64,000 bases of DNA from Stieleria varia (lineage in GTDB: Bacteria > Planctomycetota > Planctomycetia > Pirellulales > Pirellulaceae). Below, piece after piece: positions 27,827 to 36,751 of the stretch. The translations under genes were made by a program, and so were the position numbers. Numbering within the stretch: the first letter of the stretch is position 1; every line of letters begins with the position of its first letter. The stretch lies in NCBI RefSeq assembly GCF_038443385.1, contig NZ_CP151726.1, forward strand, positions 3,286,001 through 3,350,000, given 5' to 3'. The notes beneath the pieces are model-generated. The model was not told the origin of the DNA, searched no databases, and saw only the letters and a list, made by a program, of their open reading frames with translations.

Positions 27827-30262
27827 TTACTTGCGCAGACGGGCCCCCTCCCTCGCATTCGCCTGATCAATCAGGAAATCCACGAGTTCTTGGCTGTGGA
27901 AGAATCCTTCCCAGAAACTGTGGCCTTGGCCATCCGCTTTGATCAACTGCACCAAGTCTGCGGCATTGTTTTCTCGGTACGCTGCCACCAACGCTTCTGA
28001 GTTCTGTTCGATCGGAACCACTTGGTCGTTGGTTCCGTGAATGATCAGCACTGGGATTTTCGCTTCTGAGAGTTTCCCCAAACGCTTCACCGGATTCAAT
28101 TGATCCTGTTGGGCCATCAGCTCCTCGGGCGTCTTGCCATAGGCTGTTGCTGCTCGCTGGGCACCCGGATACGTGGTGTAGTCGTAAACCGGATAGATGC
28201 CGCCGATCGCGGCGACTCGGTCCGGATGCGACAACGCCCAACTGCTGACCCACAGCCCACCGCGACTTCGTCCCAACAAAGCGGGACGCCGAGAATAGCC
28301 TTGAGCAACCATGTCGTCGTAGAGGGCGTCAAAGAACGGCAGCGCAAGCGGACTGCCGTACATCTCACCGACGTCGATTCCTGCGACCGCGACGCCGGCG
28401 TCCAAGAACTGCTGATGCATCCACGATTCGGCTTGATCGGGATACCGAGAAAGCGTTGGGCCGTAGAAGATCCAAGGCTTGCCATCGTCGGTGTCTGCGG
28501 CCGCCGTCGGTTTCATCAAAAAGGCATGGCGACCGGCGATCATTTTGTTCTCGCCACCGAGCAAGACTTGAGAGCGTTTGGGACGTGCGTCGTCCTGCGC
28601 CTTTTTCATCACGGGATTCTGTGAGGTAACGCCCGAACGAACATTCGAACGGACTTTCGCTGGCAAGTCTTGCGTGGCAAGCTCGGTGTGCTCCGCCATT
28701 CGCTGCTCCCACCGCGACACTAGCTCGTTCAATTTGTCCGCGTGTATGACGGCCAAGTCGTTGGACTCGTCGCGATCGTTGGACAAATCGTACAGTTCCC
28801 AGGGTTCCGCGATCGGAGCAACGGCCTTCCATTTGCCGACTTGGATGGCCTTGTGACCATCATGAAACCACCACAACTCGTCGTGTCCCAAGTCGGTTTC
28901 TTTCTCAAAGGCCGGCACAATGCTCTTGCCCGGCGCAGCGGGGGCGCGAAATGGACGCGATGCTCCGCTCAGGTCCAACAATGTCGGGACGACATCAATA
29001 ACATGGCCGGGCGAATTGCGAAATTCTCCAGCGGCTTTGATTCCGTTTGGCCACGAAACCAACAGCGGCGTCGAGCATCCACCTTCATGCGTCCAGGTTT
29101 TGTGCCGTCGAAACGGCGTGTTGCAAGCCGTTGACCACCCCGGTCCGAGACACAGGTACGTTTCGGCCGAGCCCATCGGGGCATTGGGGTCATGGCCGTC
29201 ATCTCGCACCATGATTTCTGCGCTCGCACCGTTGTCCGACAGAAACATCACTATCGTGTTGTCCCACTGCCCCATCGATTTGATCTGTTCAAACACGCGG
29301 CCGATCTCAATGTCCATGCGATGGATCATTGCGGCGTGGATCGCCATCTTTTGCGATTGGAACGCTTTCTGTGAGTCGGTCAGCTCTTTCCATGGCACCG
29401 GTCGATTGATCTCACCGTCGCCCAATTTCTCAAACGCATCTGGGAAATGGTACGGTGGTCCCAGGTCTCTCTCTACACGTGAAAGCTCTGTTACGCCCAC
29501 CGCATCGAGCAAACCCATCTGACGCATCTTTTGCCAACGCTGCTGACGAATGGCATCCCAGCCAATGGTGTAGGTGTCGCTGTAGTGGGCGATGTCCTCC
29601 GGCAGTGCTTGGAGGGGAAAGTGAGGTGCGGCGAAGGCGAGGTAGTGAAAGAAAGGTTGATCCGCATGATCGCGAGCGTGCTCGGCCAGGACATCGATCG
29701 CGTGGTCGGCAGCGGCGGTGGTGGCATAGAACCCACTGTTCTTAGCAACGGGAGGCAAAGCGACGTCGTCACGCCAGTGTTTGGTTGGGTTAAAGAATCG
29801 TCCTTGATCTTTCCAGTAGTACGATCGATCGAAACCGTTCTCGAGCGGCATTCCGTCGATGTGCCATTTGCCGGTGTGATAGGAGCGATAGCCAACCTCC
29901 TGCAGCATGCGAGGAACAAGCACCGCCCAATCAGGTCGAACACCATTTCCACCGGAGGGAATCCCAGGCACGGTGTCTCGTCGGATCTGTTGCGCGTAAT
30001 AGCCGGTCATCAATGAGCCGCGTGTCGGCCAGCATCTCGCGGTGTTGTAGAACTGTGTGAACCGCAGCCCGTTTTCCGCAAGTGAATCTAGATTCGGGGT
30101 GTTGATCTCGCCGCCGTAGCAACCGAGGTCAGAAAACCCCAAGTCATCGGCCAAGATCAGCAGCACATTCGGCTTGGGCGGATCGGCTGCGTGCACGCCA
30201 TTGGACAGGACGAGAGGTAAGCAAAGAAAGGCAAGGGCAATCGCGAGCGGGGATCGATTCAT
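27827..30262 (-). CDS. sulfatase fused to alpha/beta-hydrolase (esterase)
   Basis: 811 residues, exported. The signal peptide ends near residue 25. Sulfatase domain: metal site NVLLILADDLGFSDLG (33-48), and the FGly-forming motif CWPTR with Cys77 (C-x-P-x-R consensus, maturation by a formylglycine-generating enzyme). The C-terminal part (about 560-800) is an alpha/beta hydrolase: nucleophile motif GRSRGG, Asp in HGTNDQVVP and His in GQGHSFWEGF form a catalytic triad. The last 11 codons (ANAREGARLRK) derive from repeat I, so insertion changed the end of the gene. It would remove sulfate and ester groups from carbohydrates; the combined role is inferred. Confidence 0.9.
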   Translation of the reverse strand: MNRSPLAIALAFLCLPLVLSNGVHAADPPKPNVLLILADDLGFSDLGCYGGEINTPNLDSLAENGLRFTQFYNTARCWPTRGSLMTGYYAQQIRRDTVPGIPSGGNGVRPDWAVLVPRMLQEVGYRSYHTGKWHIDGMPLENGFDRSYYWKDQGRFFNPTKHWRDDVALPPVAKNSGFYATTAAADHAIDVLAEHARDHADQPFFHYLAFAAPHFPLQALPEDIAHYSDTYTIGWDAIRQQRWQKMRQMGLLDAVGVTELSRVERDLGPPYHFPDAFEKLGDGEINRPVPWKELTDSQKAFQSQKMAIHAAMIHRMDIEIGRVFEQIKSMGQWDNTIVMFLSDNGASAEIMVRDDGHDPNAPMGSAETYLCLGPGWSTACNTPFRRHKTWTHEGGCSTPLLVSWPNGIKAAGEFRNSPGHVIDVVPTLLDLSGASRPFRAPAAPGKSIVPAFEKETDLGHDELWWFHDGHKAIQVGKWKAVAPIAEPWELYDLSNDRDESNDLAVIHADKLNELVSRWEQRMAEHTELATQDLPAKVRSNVRSGVTSQNPVMKKAQDDARPKRSQVLLGGENKMIAGRHAFLMKPTAAADTDDGKPWIFYGPTLSRYPDQAESWMHQQFLDAGVAVAGIDVGEMYGSPLALPFFDALYDDMVAQGYSRRPALLGRSRGGLWVSSWALSHPDRVAAIGGIYPVYDYTTYPGAQRAATAYGKTPEELMAQQDQLNPVKRLGKLSEAKIPVLIIHGTNDQVVPIEQNSEALVAAYRENNAADLVQLIKADGQGHSFWEGFFHSQELVDFLIDQANAREGARLRK

Positions 30263-30629
30263 GGATTCTGATCGGCAGATGGGGAGCTCCGGGGAGGGAT
30301 GTTTATCCTAGTCGATCCGCAAATGATGGTGTTCTGGTTTTCGATTCGGATTGTCGCTCGACGTTCCACTTCGATGGCATGCGTTTTCAACTCGACAAGT
30401 CGAACGACTGTCGCTCCCCCTGCGTGACCCGTGCATGCCGCGCAACCGGTACGGTTTCGTTGCTTTTGTGCATCATTACATGTTGCCTTTTCGCATCATC
30501 CCTCTTAGTCGCGTGGTACGGTTCCTTGGGCAAAATTCTGCGCACATGCAGAATCGCAAAGCCTTCAGACCCAACGCAACCGTTCCTCCCATTCCATCAT
30601 TCGTTCGCGATCACCGTTCATTCCCTACG
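30263..30629. repeat. degenerate family I repeat and upstream spacer
   Basis: Around 30333-30420 a decayed family I palindrome (TTGTCGCTCGACGTTCCAC, then AACTCGACAAGTCGAACGAC) is recognisable. The remaining bases to 30629 precede the lipoprotein gene and probably include its promoter; no ribosome site was seen close to the ATG. No gene assigned: the long frame from 30351 is an extension through the repeat. Confidence 0.6.
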
Positions 30630-33455
30630 ATGCAATTTTGGCAACTTAACGATCGGCCATCCTCCAACCGACCGCGTCTTGCGTTGTCGAATTGCTGGTT
30701 GTTGATCTTGTTGGCAGCCTTTGCATCGACTGGTTGTTCGCGACTGCGGTTGCCTGCTGTTGACTCGACAGGTCAGAGAATCTTTGCTCCGTTGCCCACA
30801 ACGACCTCGCTCGCTTTGCCCTGTTCGCAGTGCAAGTTGTTTGGTTGTTTGGGATGCAATGGCGATCCGCTGAACCTGTGTCCCCTGTCGCCGCCCGAGC
30901 CCGCGTTCACCACGCCGATCGAGCCCCCACCCTGCTTGACTCCGGCTCCCGCGGTCGTGCCGCAAACAAGCGTTTCCGGTCAAACGACTGGTCCGTGTGT
31001 TCCCAGCCAGCCGTGCAACGGCGAATGCAAAGACGGGCCGCCGGCGGTCATTCTTGGCCGCGAATGTTTGTCGAAGAACTATTTGAAGCTGCCGACGCAT
31101 GGCAAACGCGGTTGCATCCTGTTGTCGCCCAACAAAATCGTTGCTCCCGTGGGCGGCGAAGTCGTCTTGTTGAGTGGAGTTTGTGGAACGGATGGATATT
31201 TGCAAGTCGGTGAGCCGCTGGAATGGATGCTGACACCTGAGAGTGTTGGCACGTTCATCGAAGTGGGCGATGACGACCCCGGTGTCCTGCATCGCTTGGC
31301 ACACATCAAGAAACCCTCCAAGAAAGACGGTTCGTATGCCATCGGTGTTACCAGCACAAAGCGAACGTTGATCACTCGTGGCAACCTAAAGCCTGGTGAT
31401 GATGTTCAACTGGAGAAGGGTCAAACGTGGATCACGCTGAGTAGTCCGAGCGAAGGAACCAGTAAAGTGACCGTGTTGGCTCCGGAAAGCGATTGCTGGG
31501 ACCAGCGAAAAGCCACCGCGACGATCTATTGGATCGATGCGAAATGGCAATTTCCAGGCACCAAGATCGAGCCTGCCGGAACGCCGATCGAACTGATCAC
31601 GCGCGTGACACGCAGCGAAGGCGTCTTTCCTGCGGAAGGTTGGATTGTTCGCTACGAAATCTTGAACCCCGAACTGGCAACCTTTGCCGGAACCGGCGGC
31701 TCCTCCGTTGTGGAGGCAAAAGTGGATGCTGCGGGAAATGCAAGAGCAGAGCTGATCCCCAATCCCGGTACCAGCGGTACCGCGACCATTGCGATGCAAG
31801 TCATTCGTCCAGGTGGCGTGACCGACAACATCCCTACGTTGCCGTTGGGTCAAGGCCAGACGTTCGTGACGTGGAGTTCCCCGCAGTTGTCGATCCGCGC
31901 CGGTGCTCCGGAGGTTGCGAGTTTTAACGTGCCCGTTCAAGCGGTCGCGAACGTGTCCAATCCAGGCAACGAGCCGTTGGACAACGTGGTTGTTTCTGTT
32001 CAGTTCCCGCCGGAAATCCTGGTTCGCAGCAACGATGCCTTTGCCAAGAACCTCACCAACTCCGTCGTTTGGGACATTGGTACACTGCCACCACAAACGC
32101 AATTGGACCTATTCGCCAACGTCACCACACCGGTTACCGTTGACTTGACTTTCGAAGCACGCAGTGCAAGCGGTCTGGTCGCATCGGATAGCATCCGAAT
32201 CGATGTCTATCGTCCGTCATTGTTGATTGAAAAGGTGGAGCCACGGCAACAGCAATACGAAGTCGGCCAGGAAGTGATCTTTGACATCGACGTCAAGAAC
32301 ACGGGTGATCGGCCATTGAACAATGTGACTTTGTTTGCACGCGGCACTCCTTCGATGAAACATGAGTTGGGTGAGATCGATGTTGAGCAAGAATATGCCG
32401 ATCCTGCGACGGAACAATCGATTTCGCTGCAGCCCGGCGATGTATGGAAGAGTGCGATCGTATTCGTTCCAACCGGTCCAGGCCGTCAATGCATCCAGGT
32501 CGAAGCACAAGCCGACGGTGGACAGCGTCACGCGACAGAAGGTTGTGTGATGGTGATCAATCAACCTGTGCCGACCCCGTCGATGACGTCGACTTTATCG
32601 CTGGTCGATCGCGACAGGTTCTCGGTGGGCGAAGACGCTTTGTTCCGAGCCACCGTCGCCAACAATGGACGTGTTCCGCTGACCAATGTTCGCGTGGCGA
32701 TGACGTACGATCCGCAGTTGCAGGCGATCGCAGCGACCGCAGACAACGGGGATCCTCCGCGTCCTGGACAATACATCGTGTCATGGACGATCCCTCGGAT
32801 TGATCCCGGTACATCGACCGTGTTGGAATCACAATTCCGAGCGATCGGCACGAACTCTCGGTCTCAATTGATCCTGACGGCAGAAAGCAACGAGGGTGCA
32901 CGAGCAAGCTCGAATGTGTTGTTCGAGATATTGCCTCAAGTGAACGCGCCCGCACCGCCCACGCAACCTGGACCTGCTTTACCGCCCGCGACACCGGCAC
33001 CTGGTATACCGGGACCGGCTCCGATTCCCACACCAGGCGCCAACAACACGCCGCCGCCGGCTGCCCCGCCGACTCGCGAGCGACAATTGCTGTTAGCGAT
33101 CACGCCACCCCAGTCGCCGTTGGGCGTGGATGATCCGATTCGATACTTGGTGAAGGTCATCAATGATTCCGATCAACTCGACAATTCGGTGTTGGTGAGG
33201 TTTAATCGGCCTGAAGGTGTTCGTGTGGAACGAATGGCAAGTTTGAGTCGTGACGAACAGTTGACGTTCACGCAGGAAGCTGGCTACATCGTCTTGCCGG
33301 AAATTCGCAGCATGCGACCGGGTGAAACGATTGACTACGTCATTGTGCTGTCAAGCAATCAGCCGCAAATGTTGAATTTGCAGTTTGAAGCAGTGAGTCA
33401 ACAATTCCCACGAGGCACATCGGCTCGCGTTCAGACCGAGATTGTTCCTCGATAG
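30630..33455 (+). CDS. Cys-rich lipoprotein with DUF11-type repeats (OmcB-like)
   Basis: 941 residues from ATG 30630 (an upstream extension exists but runs through a repeat). The signal segment LLILLAAFASTGC is a lipobox with acyl Cys at residue 36. The next 100 residues are Cys-rich and Pro-rich (CSQCKLFGCLGCNGDPLNLC and further CxP pairs). Several DUF11/CARDB-like beta repeats follow: NVSNPGNEPLDNVVVSVQFP, VKNTGDRPLNNVTLFARGTP, VANNGRVPLTNVRVAMTYDP and VINDSDQLDNSVLVRF. The Pro-Ala-rich linker sits near 800. DUF11 with Cys clusters recalls Chlamydia OmcB, a disulfide-linked envelope protein of the PVC phylum. Surface structural role is inferred. Confidence 0.82.
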   Translation: MQFWQLNDRPSSNRPRLALSNCWLLILLAAFASTGCSRLRLPAVDSTGQRIFAPLPTTTSLALPCSQCKLFGCLGCNGDPLNLCPLSPPEPAFTTPIEPPPCLTPAPAVVPQTSVSGQTTGPCVPSQPCNGECKDGPPAVILGRECLSKNYLKLPTHGKRGCILLSPNKIVAPVGGEVVLLSGVCGTDGYLQVGEPLEWMLTPESVGTFIEVGDDDPGVLHRLAHIKKPSKKDGSYAIGVTSTKRTLITRGNLKPGDDVQLEKGQTWITLSSPSEGTSKVTVLAPESDCWDQRKATATIYWIDAKWQFPGTKIEPAGTPIELITRVTRSEGVFPAEGWIVRYEILNPELATFAGTGGSSVVEAKVDAAGNARAELIPNPGTSGTATIAMQVIRPGGVTDNIPTLPLGQGQTFVTWSSPQLSIRAGAPEVASFNVPVQAVANVSNPGNEPLDNVVVSVQFPPEILVRSNDAFAKNLTNSVVWDIGTLPPQTQLDLFANVTTPVTVDLTFEARSASGLVASDSIRIDVYRPSLLIEKVEPRQQQYEVGQEVIFDIDVKNTGDRPLNNVTLFARGTPSMKHELGEIDVEQEYADPATEQSISLQPGDVWKSAIVFVPTGPGRQCIQVEAQADGGQRHATEGCVMVINQPVPTPSMTSTLSLVDRDRFSVGEDALFRATVANNGRVPLTNVRVAMTYDPQLQAIAATADNGDPPRPGQYIVSWTIPRIDPGTSTVLESQFRAIGTNSRSQLILTAESNEGARASSNVLFEILPQVNAPAPPTQPGPALPPATPAPGIPGPAPIPTPGANNTPPPAAPPTRERQLLLAITPPQSPLGVDDPIRYLVKVINDSDQLDNSVLVRFNRPEGVRVERMASLSRDEQLTFTQEAGYIVLPEIRSMRPGETIDYVIVLSSNQPQMLNLQFEAVSQQFPRGTSARVQTEIVPR

Positions 33456-33962
33456 TCCGGTCGTTCCGCTCGTTCCGATCGGCGTCTTGTACTCATTGCA
33501 TGCGTCGTTCTCAGAGAGCACACCAGGGTTTCTTTTTTGCACATGCGGCGCGGCGATGACGATAACACTATTGTCCGACACACTGTCCTCCCAAAACAAA
33601 AGCCCTGTCCACCCGCTCTCCCAACGTCGGTGACCGTGGTTTGCAAAGGCGAGTGACGAAGCAAGTCGTCCTGACCCACGAACCTGGTCGCCGTTTCTCG
33701 GCCGCCCTCTGTTCGAGACTTGCTTCGTTGCTCGCCGTTGCACGACGGAATCTGACCCCTCCCAGGGTGACCTTGCTTTTCGACGGCATCGGACCGTCCC
33801 ATCGATCACTGGCTCCGTTTCTCCCAGAACAAAGCTTGGATTCTCACCTCCCCGAGAAACCGTAGCTACGGCCCAGTCATGGATCGGGCGGTCACCGTGC
33901 TTGCAGTGCGCCGGTATTCCTTCCCCTCCCAATCAGTGCGCCAATCCCTTCCTGGAGGCACC
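33456..33962. repeat. intergenic region with an inverted repeat at 33648-33736
   Basis: No gene recognised. Inverted arms GGCGAGTGACGAAGCAAGTC (33648) and its near complement GACTTGCTTCGTTGCTCGCC (ending 33736) form a palindromic element of about 89 bp with a mostly unpaired middle. The end near 33954 holds GGAGG, the ribosome site of the next gene. Confidence 0.65.
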
Positions 33963-34304
33963 ATGGCCAAAAAAGATACGTTCCGCGTGGTCACACGCGG
34001 TAAAGACGGTTCGTTGCTCATTCGCGATTACCCGACCTGTGATCCCTTGCTGCAATCACACTTGCAAATCGGTGTTGACGATTGCAGCACCGATCTTGCA
34101 CTTCGCGGCTTGCCCGTGTTCCGCGGGCTGATCGGGCCGATGCCAGAAGGCAAACACATCGTGCGTTATGAGACGCCCGAAGTGTTCGAAGCATTGACGA
34201 AAGAGTGGATGAACGCGAAGCCACGCAAGCGTCGTCGTCGCACGAGTGCTCAGATCGCCGCAGACAACGCTGCTGCAGCCGCCGCTGAAATGGCGAGCGT
34301 TTGA
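33963..34304 (+). CDS. small basic cytoplasmic protein, unknown function
   Basis: 113 residues from ATG 33963, 5 nt after a GGAGG site (33954-33958). N-terminal beta-rich part (DTFRVVTRGKDGSLLIRDYP), middle with LRGLPVFRGLIGPM and a C-terminal basic-Ala tail (AKPRKRRRRTSAQIAADNAAAAAAE). The tail suggests nucleic-acid or electrostatic binding; no family was recognised. Ends 116 bp from the minus-strand redoxin gene. Confidence 0.75.
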   Translation: MAKKDTFRVVTRGKDGSLLIRDYPTCDPLLQSHLQIGVDDCSTDLALRGLPVFRGLIGPMPEGKHIVRYETPEVFEALTKEWMNAKPRKRRRRTSAQIAADNAAAAAAEMASV

Positions 34305-34345
34305 GTATCGAGAATCGATACGCGAGCCGGCGAAGCGGTATGCAA

Positions 34346-34403
34346 AGTGGGATAGGCTTCCATCCTGTCGACATTGCAATGACAGGCTGGGAGTCTATCC
34401 CAC
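34346..34403. repeat. inverted repeat between convergent genes
   Basis: GTGGGATAGGCTTCCATCC at 34348 and GGCTGGGAGTCTATCCCAC ending 34402 are inverted around a short spacer. It lies between two genes that point toward each other and could act as a two-way terminator, but it lacks a strong T-tract. The motif is a known type of palindrome in Rhodopirellula-like genomes from memory. Confidence 0.6.
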
Positions 34404-34419
34404 TGCTGCAAGCGTCGCG

Positions 34420-35040
34420 TCACTCGGCTCGACGCGAGCGGCGTTGTCGTTCGTAACGAACTCGGCATCCGACCGGTGCGGTTTCAGCAACCCGCACTGG
34501 TTTCCCTGCCAGCACCGCATCCAACGCGTCGGCGAGGTATGTCGTTTCGACTTTCACGCCATCTGGGCTGTCGTCCATCGCGCCCATGTACGCGACTTTG
34601 TGTTTGGAGTCGATCACAAAGAAGCATGGTGTGTAGATCGCGCCAAAATCCCTGGCGATCTGCTGCGACTCGTCGTACAGATATTGAAAGGGAAACTTCT
34701 TTTCTGCCGCTTTTTCTTTCATCGCATCGAGCGAGTCCTCCGGGACCTTGTTCACATTGATCGCTACGACAGCGACTCCCTGATCGGAATATTTTTTTGT
34801 CAACGCAATCAATCGGTCTTCCGCGTCCACCGCGTAGGGGCAACTGTTGCAGGTAAACACCACCACCGTCGCTTTGGCGTCCTCCAACTCGCTGGACGAA
34901 TGAGACTGCCCGTCCACTCCCGGCAAATCCGTCCAGTGAGGCGCCGCATCACCGATGTCCAGCGTCGAGTTGTACTTGCCAGCTAGCGTGGTGCAGGCAA
35001 ACAGGGCGATCGAAATGCCGATGAGGAGACGTTGGGTCAT
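34420..35040 (-). CDS. exported redoxin/thioredoxin-family protein
   Basis: 206 residues. Signal peptide about 1-20 (LLIGISIALFACTTLAG). Peroxiredoxin/TlpA-like fold (AhpC/TSA-redoxin) with the redox motif CNSCPYA (Cys64, Cys67), DAAPHWTDLPG start and FGAIYTPCFFVIDSKHKVAYMG with the cis-Pro region. Likely a periplasmic thiol-disulfide oxidoreductase or peroxidase-like protein. The last 16 residues (basic, VRYERQRRSRRAE) do not resemble the family, so the tail may come from flanking repeat sequence. Ends near an inverted repeat. Confidence 0.9.
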   Translation of the reverse strand: MTQRLLIGISIALFACTTLAGKYNSTLDIGDAAPHWTDLPGVDGQSHSSSELEDAKATVVVFTCNSCPYAVDAEDRLIALTKKYSDQGVAVVAINVNKVPEDSLDAMKEKAAEKKFPFQYLYDESQQIARDFGAIYTPCFFVIDSKHKVAYMGAMDDSPDGVKVETTYLADALDAVLAGKPVRVAETAPVGCRVRYERQRRSRRAE

Positions 35041-35081
35041 GGTGGGGTGCTCGTCGTGAATCGGAAAGTTTCAATTGATGG

Positions 35082-35141
35082 CTCCCCTCACCCTCAAATC
35101 CTGGCGAGGCTATGCGAGTCAGGATTTGGGGTAACGGGGAG
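35082..35141. repeat. family J inverted repeat, copy J2
   Basis: CTCCCCTCACCCTCAAATCC and its near complement (GGATTTGGGGTAACGGGGAG) form a hairpin with a GCGAGGCTATGCGAGT-like loop region. Same family as J1 at 24985-25043. Lies between the redoxin and sulfatase genes, both on the minus strand. Confidence 0.7.
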
Positions 35142-35188
35142 TCATGGGTTTCGGTAACTTAATCAAGACGATCGAATCGCATAGCGGC

Positions 35189-36592
35189 TCAACGATCCGT
35201 TGACGCACCAGGTGTGACGATCGTCTTTCGCTTCTCTACAGGGTACCACTCCTCGATTTGTTTCGCCAAACGAGCGACCACGTCGGGATTCTCCTTGGCC
35301 AAGTTCGTTTCCTCTGACGGATCGTCGATCAAGTTGAACAGTTGTGGTCCCTTTTCATCACGTGGATGAGTCGACTTGTACCGGTTGACTTCGCCGTCGT
35401 AGGTTAGCAGCAGTTTCCATGGTCCGGAGATTGCCCAGCGGTACAGCAACGACGCCTCGGGGTCTTCGATGTCGGCGATGTCGTGCGCGAAGCCTTCGCC
35501 GTAAATCGTGTCGCGCGAAATCTTTTCACCGCTGGTCAAGTTTGGCATCAGATTCAGACCGGGCAGGTCTTTGGGGATCTCAGATCCGGTTGCTGCGAGC
35601 ATTGTGGGGACGATGTCGATGCTGGAGGTCAGTTCCGGGCGTTCTCCTGCGGGGATGACGCCGGGCAATCGATACATGATCGGTGTTCGGATGCCGCCTT
35701 CGTACGGCGTCTGCTTGGAGCGTGGTGCGTACTTGGGGGACTCGGGATCTTGGATCCATCCATTGTCGGTCACGTAGACGACGAGTGTGTTGTCGCGGAA
35801 TCCTTTGTCGTCGATCATGCCCAGCAGCTCGCCACAGGTTTCGTCGAACCATTCGCACATCGCGTAGTAGCGAGCCACCGTGATCGGATGCTTGTCGGTG
35901 TATTTGTCCAACAAACGTTGCGGCGGATTGTGTGGGGAGTGAGGTAGGAAGGGAGCGTACCAGACGAAAAACGGTTTTTTGGATTCGTGTGCCAAGTCGA
36001 GGAACTCTTCGACCGGCTGCATGGATTCTCGTCCGATCTTGAGTCCGTCGTCGCCGTGTCGGCCACCTGGCTTGGGGAATCCGCGTGTCATGCCGTGGGT
36101 GAAACCGCAGTTCTGATAGCTGCCTTCCCAAAGTTTTCCGCTCTGATGACTGAGGTATCCACGTTGTCCCAAGATTTCTGGAACGGTGTCGAAGCGGTCG
36201 AGATAGGAAATGAGTTGAGCACAGCGTTGGTTGTAAAGTTCCGATCCACGCTCGGCGTACTTGGGCGATGGATCATTACCCGTCACGCCGTGCGTCGATG
36301 CGTAATGTCCGGTCAGAAGCGTGACCAAGGAAGGTCGACAGAGCGCGGTGGGGACGTAGCCGCGTCGAAACACTGCGCTTTCAGATGCCAATTGATCCAA
36401 GTTCGGCGTCTTGATGTCGGGATGGCCCATGAACCCGTAGTCAGTCCAGGCTTGGTCATCCGAAATGATCATGACGACGTTGACGGGATCGGCGGCGCGT
36501 GAGGGAGGGCACGCCAAGCAGAATCCGGCCAATGCGGCCAGCACAATGAGGAAACGCGTTTGTAGTCTAAACATGCGAGATTGGTGCATCAT
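35189..36592 (-). CDS. exported sulfatase (iduronate-2-sulfatase-like)
   Basis: 467 residues from 36592 (MMHQSRM); an ATG 18 bp further in is also possible. Signal peptide FLIVLAALAGFCLACPPSRA. Metal motif NVVMIISDDQAWTDYG (38-53). The active-site motif is LCRPSLVTLLTGHYASTHG, with Cys85 in C-R-P-S-L, which lacks the usual last Arg of C-x-P-x-R; this form is known in some planctomycete sulfatases. Late motif KYAPRSKQTPYEGGIRTP. An upstream extension of the frame overlaps the divergent sulfatase start and is rejected. Cleaves a sulfate ester of a polysaccharide; the substrate is unknown. Divergent from the sulfatase at 36752. Confidence 0.9.
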   Translation of the reverse strand: MMHQSRMFRLQTRFLIVLAALAGFCLACPPSRAADPVNVVMIISDDQAWTDYGFMGHPDIKTPNLDQLASESAVFRRGYVPTALCRPSLVTLLTGHYASTHGVTGNDPSPKYAERGSELYNQRCAQLISYLDRFDTVPEILGQRGYLSHQSGKLWEGSYQNCGFTHGMTRGFPKPGGRHGDDGLKIGRESMQPVEEFLDLAHESKKPFFVWYAPFLPHSPHNPPQRLLDKYTDKHPITVARYYAMCEWFDETCGELLGMIDDKGFRDNTLVVYVTDNGWIQDPESPKYAPRSKQTPYEGGIRTPIMYRLPGVIPAGERPELTSSIDIVPTMLAATGSEIPKDLPGLNLMPNLTSGEKISRDTIYGEGFAHDIADIEDPEASLLYRWAISGPWKLLLTYDGEVNRYKSTHPRDEKGPQLFNLIDDPSEETNLAKENPDVVARLAKQIEEWYPVEKRKTIVTPGASTDR

Positions 36593-36751
36593 GGATGGGA
36601 AGGGCTGAATCGTTGGGAAGAGTTGTTTTTGGCAGCGGTCGATTGCTTCCATTAGAATCAGCAGCCCAGACACAATCCACCGCCCTGTTGGAAACCGGTT
36701 TTCATTGAAACCATCGCGACCGGTTTTTGCATTCGTTTTACAGGTTATTCC

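Noticed and set aside
30351..30629. N-terminal extension of the Cys-rich lipoprotein
   Set aside because: It reads through a decayed family I repeat and would bury the lipoprotein signal 93 residues inside.
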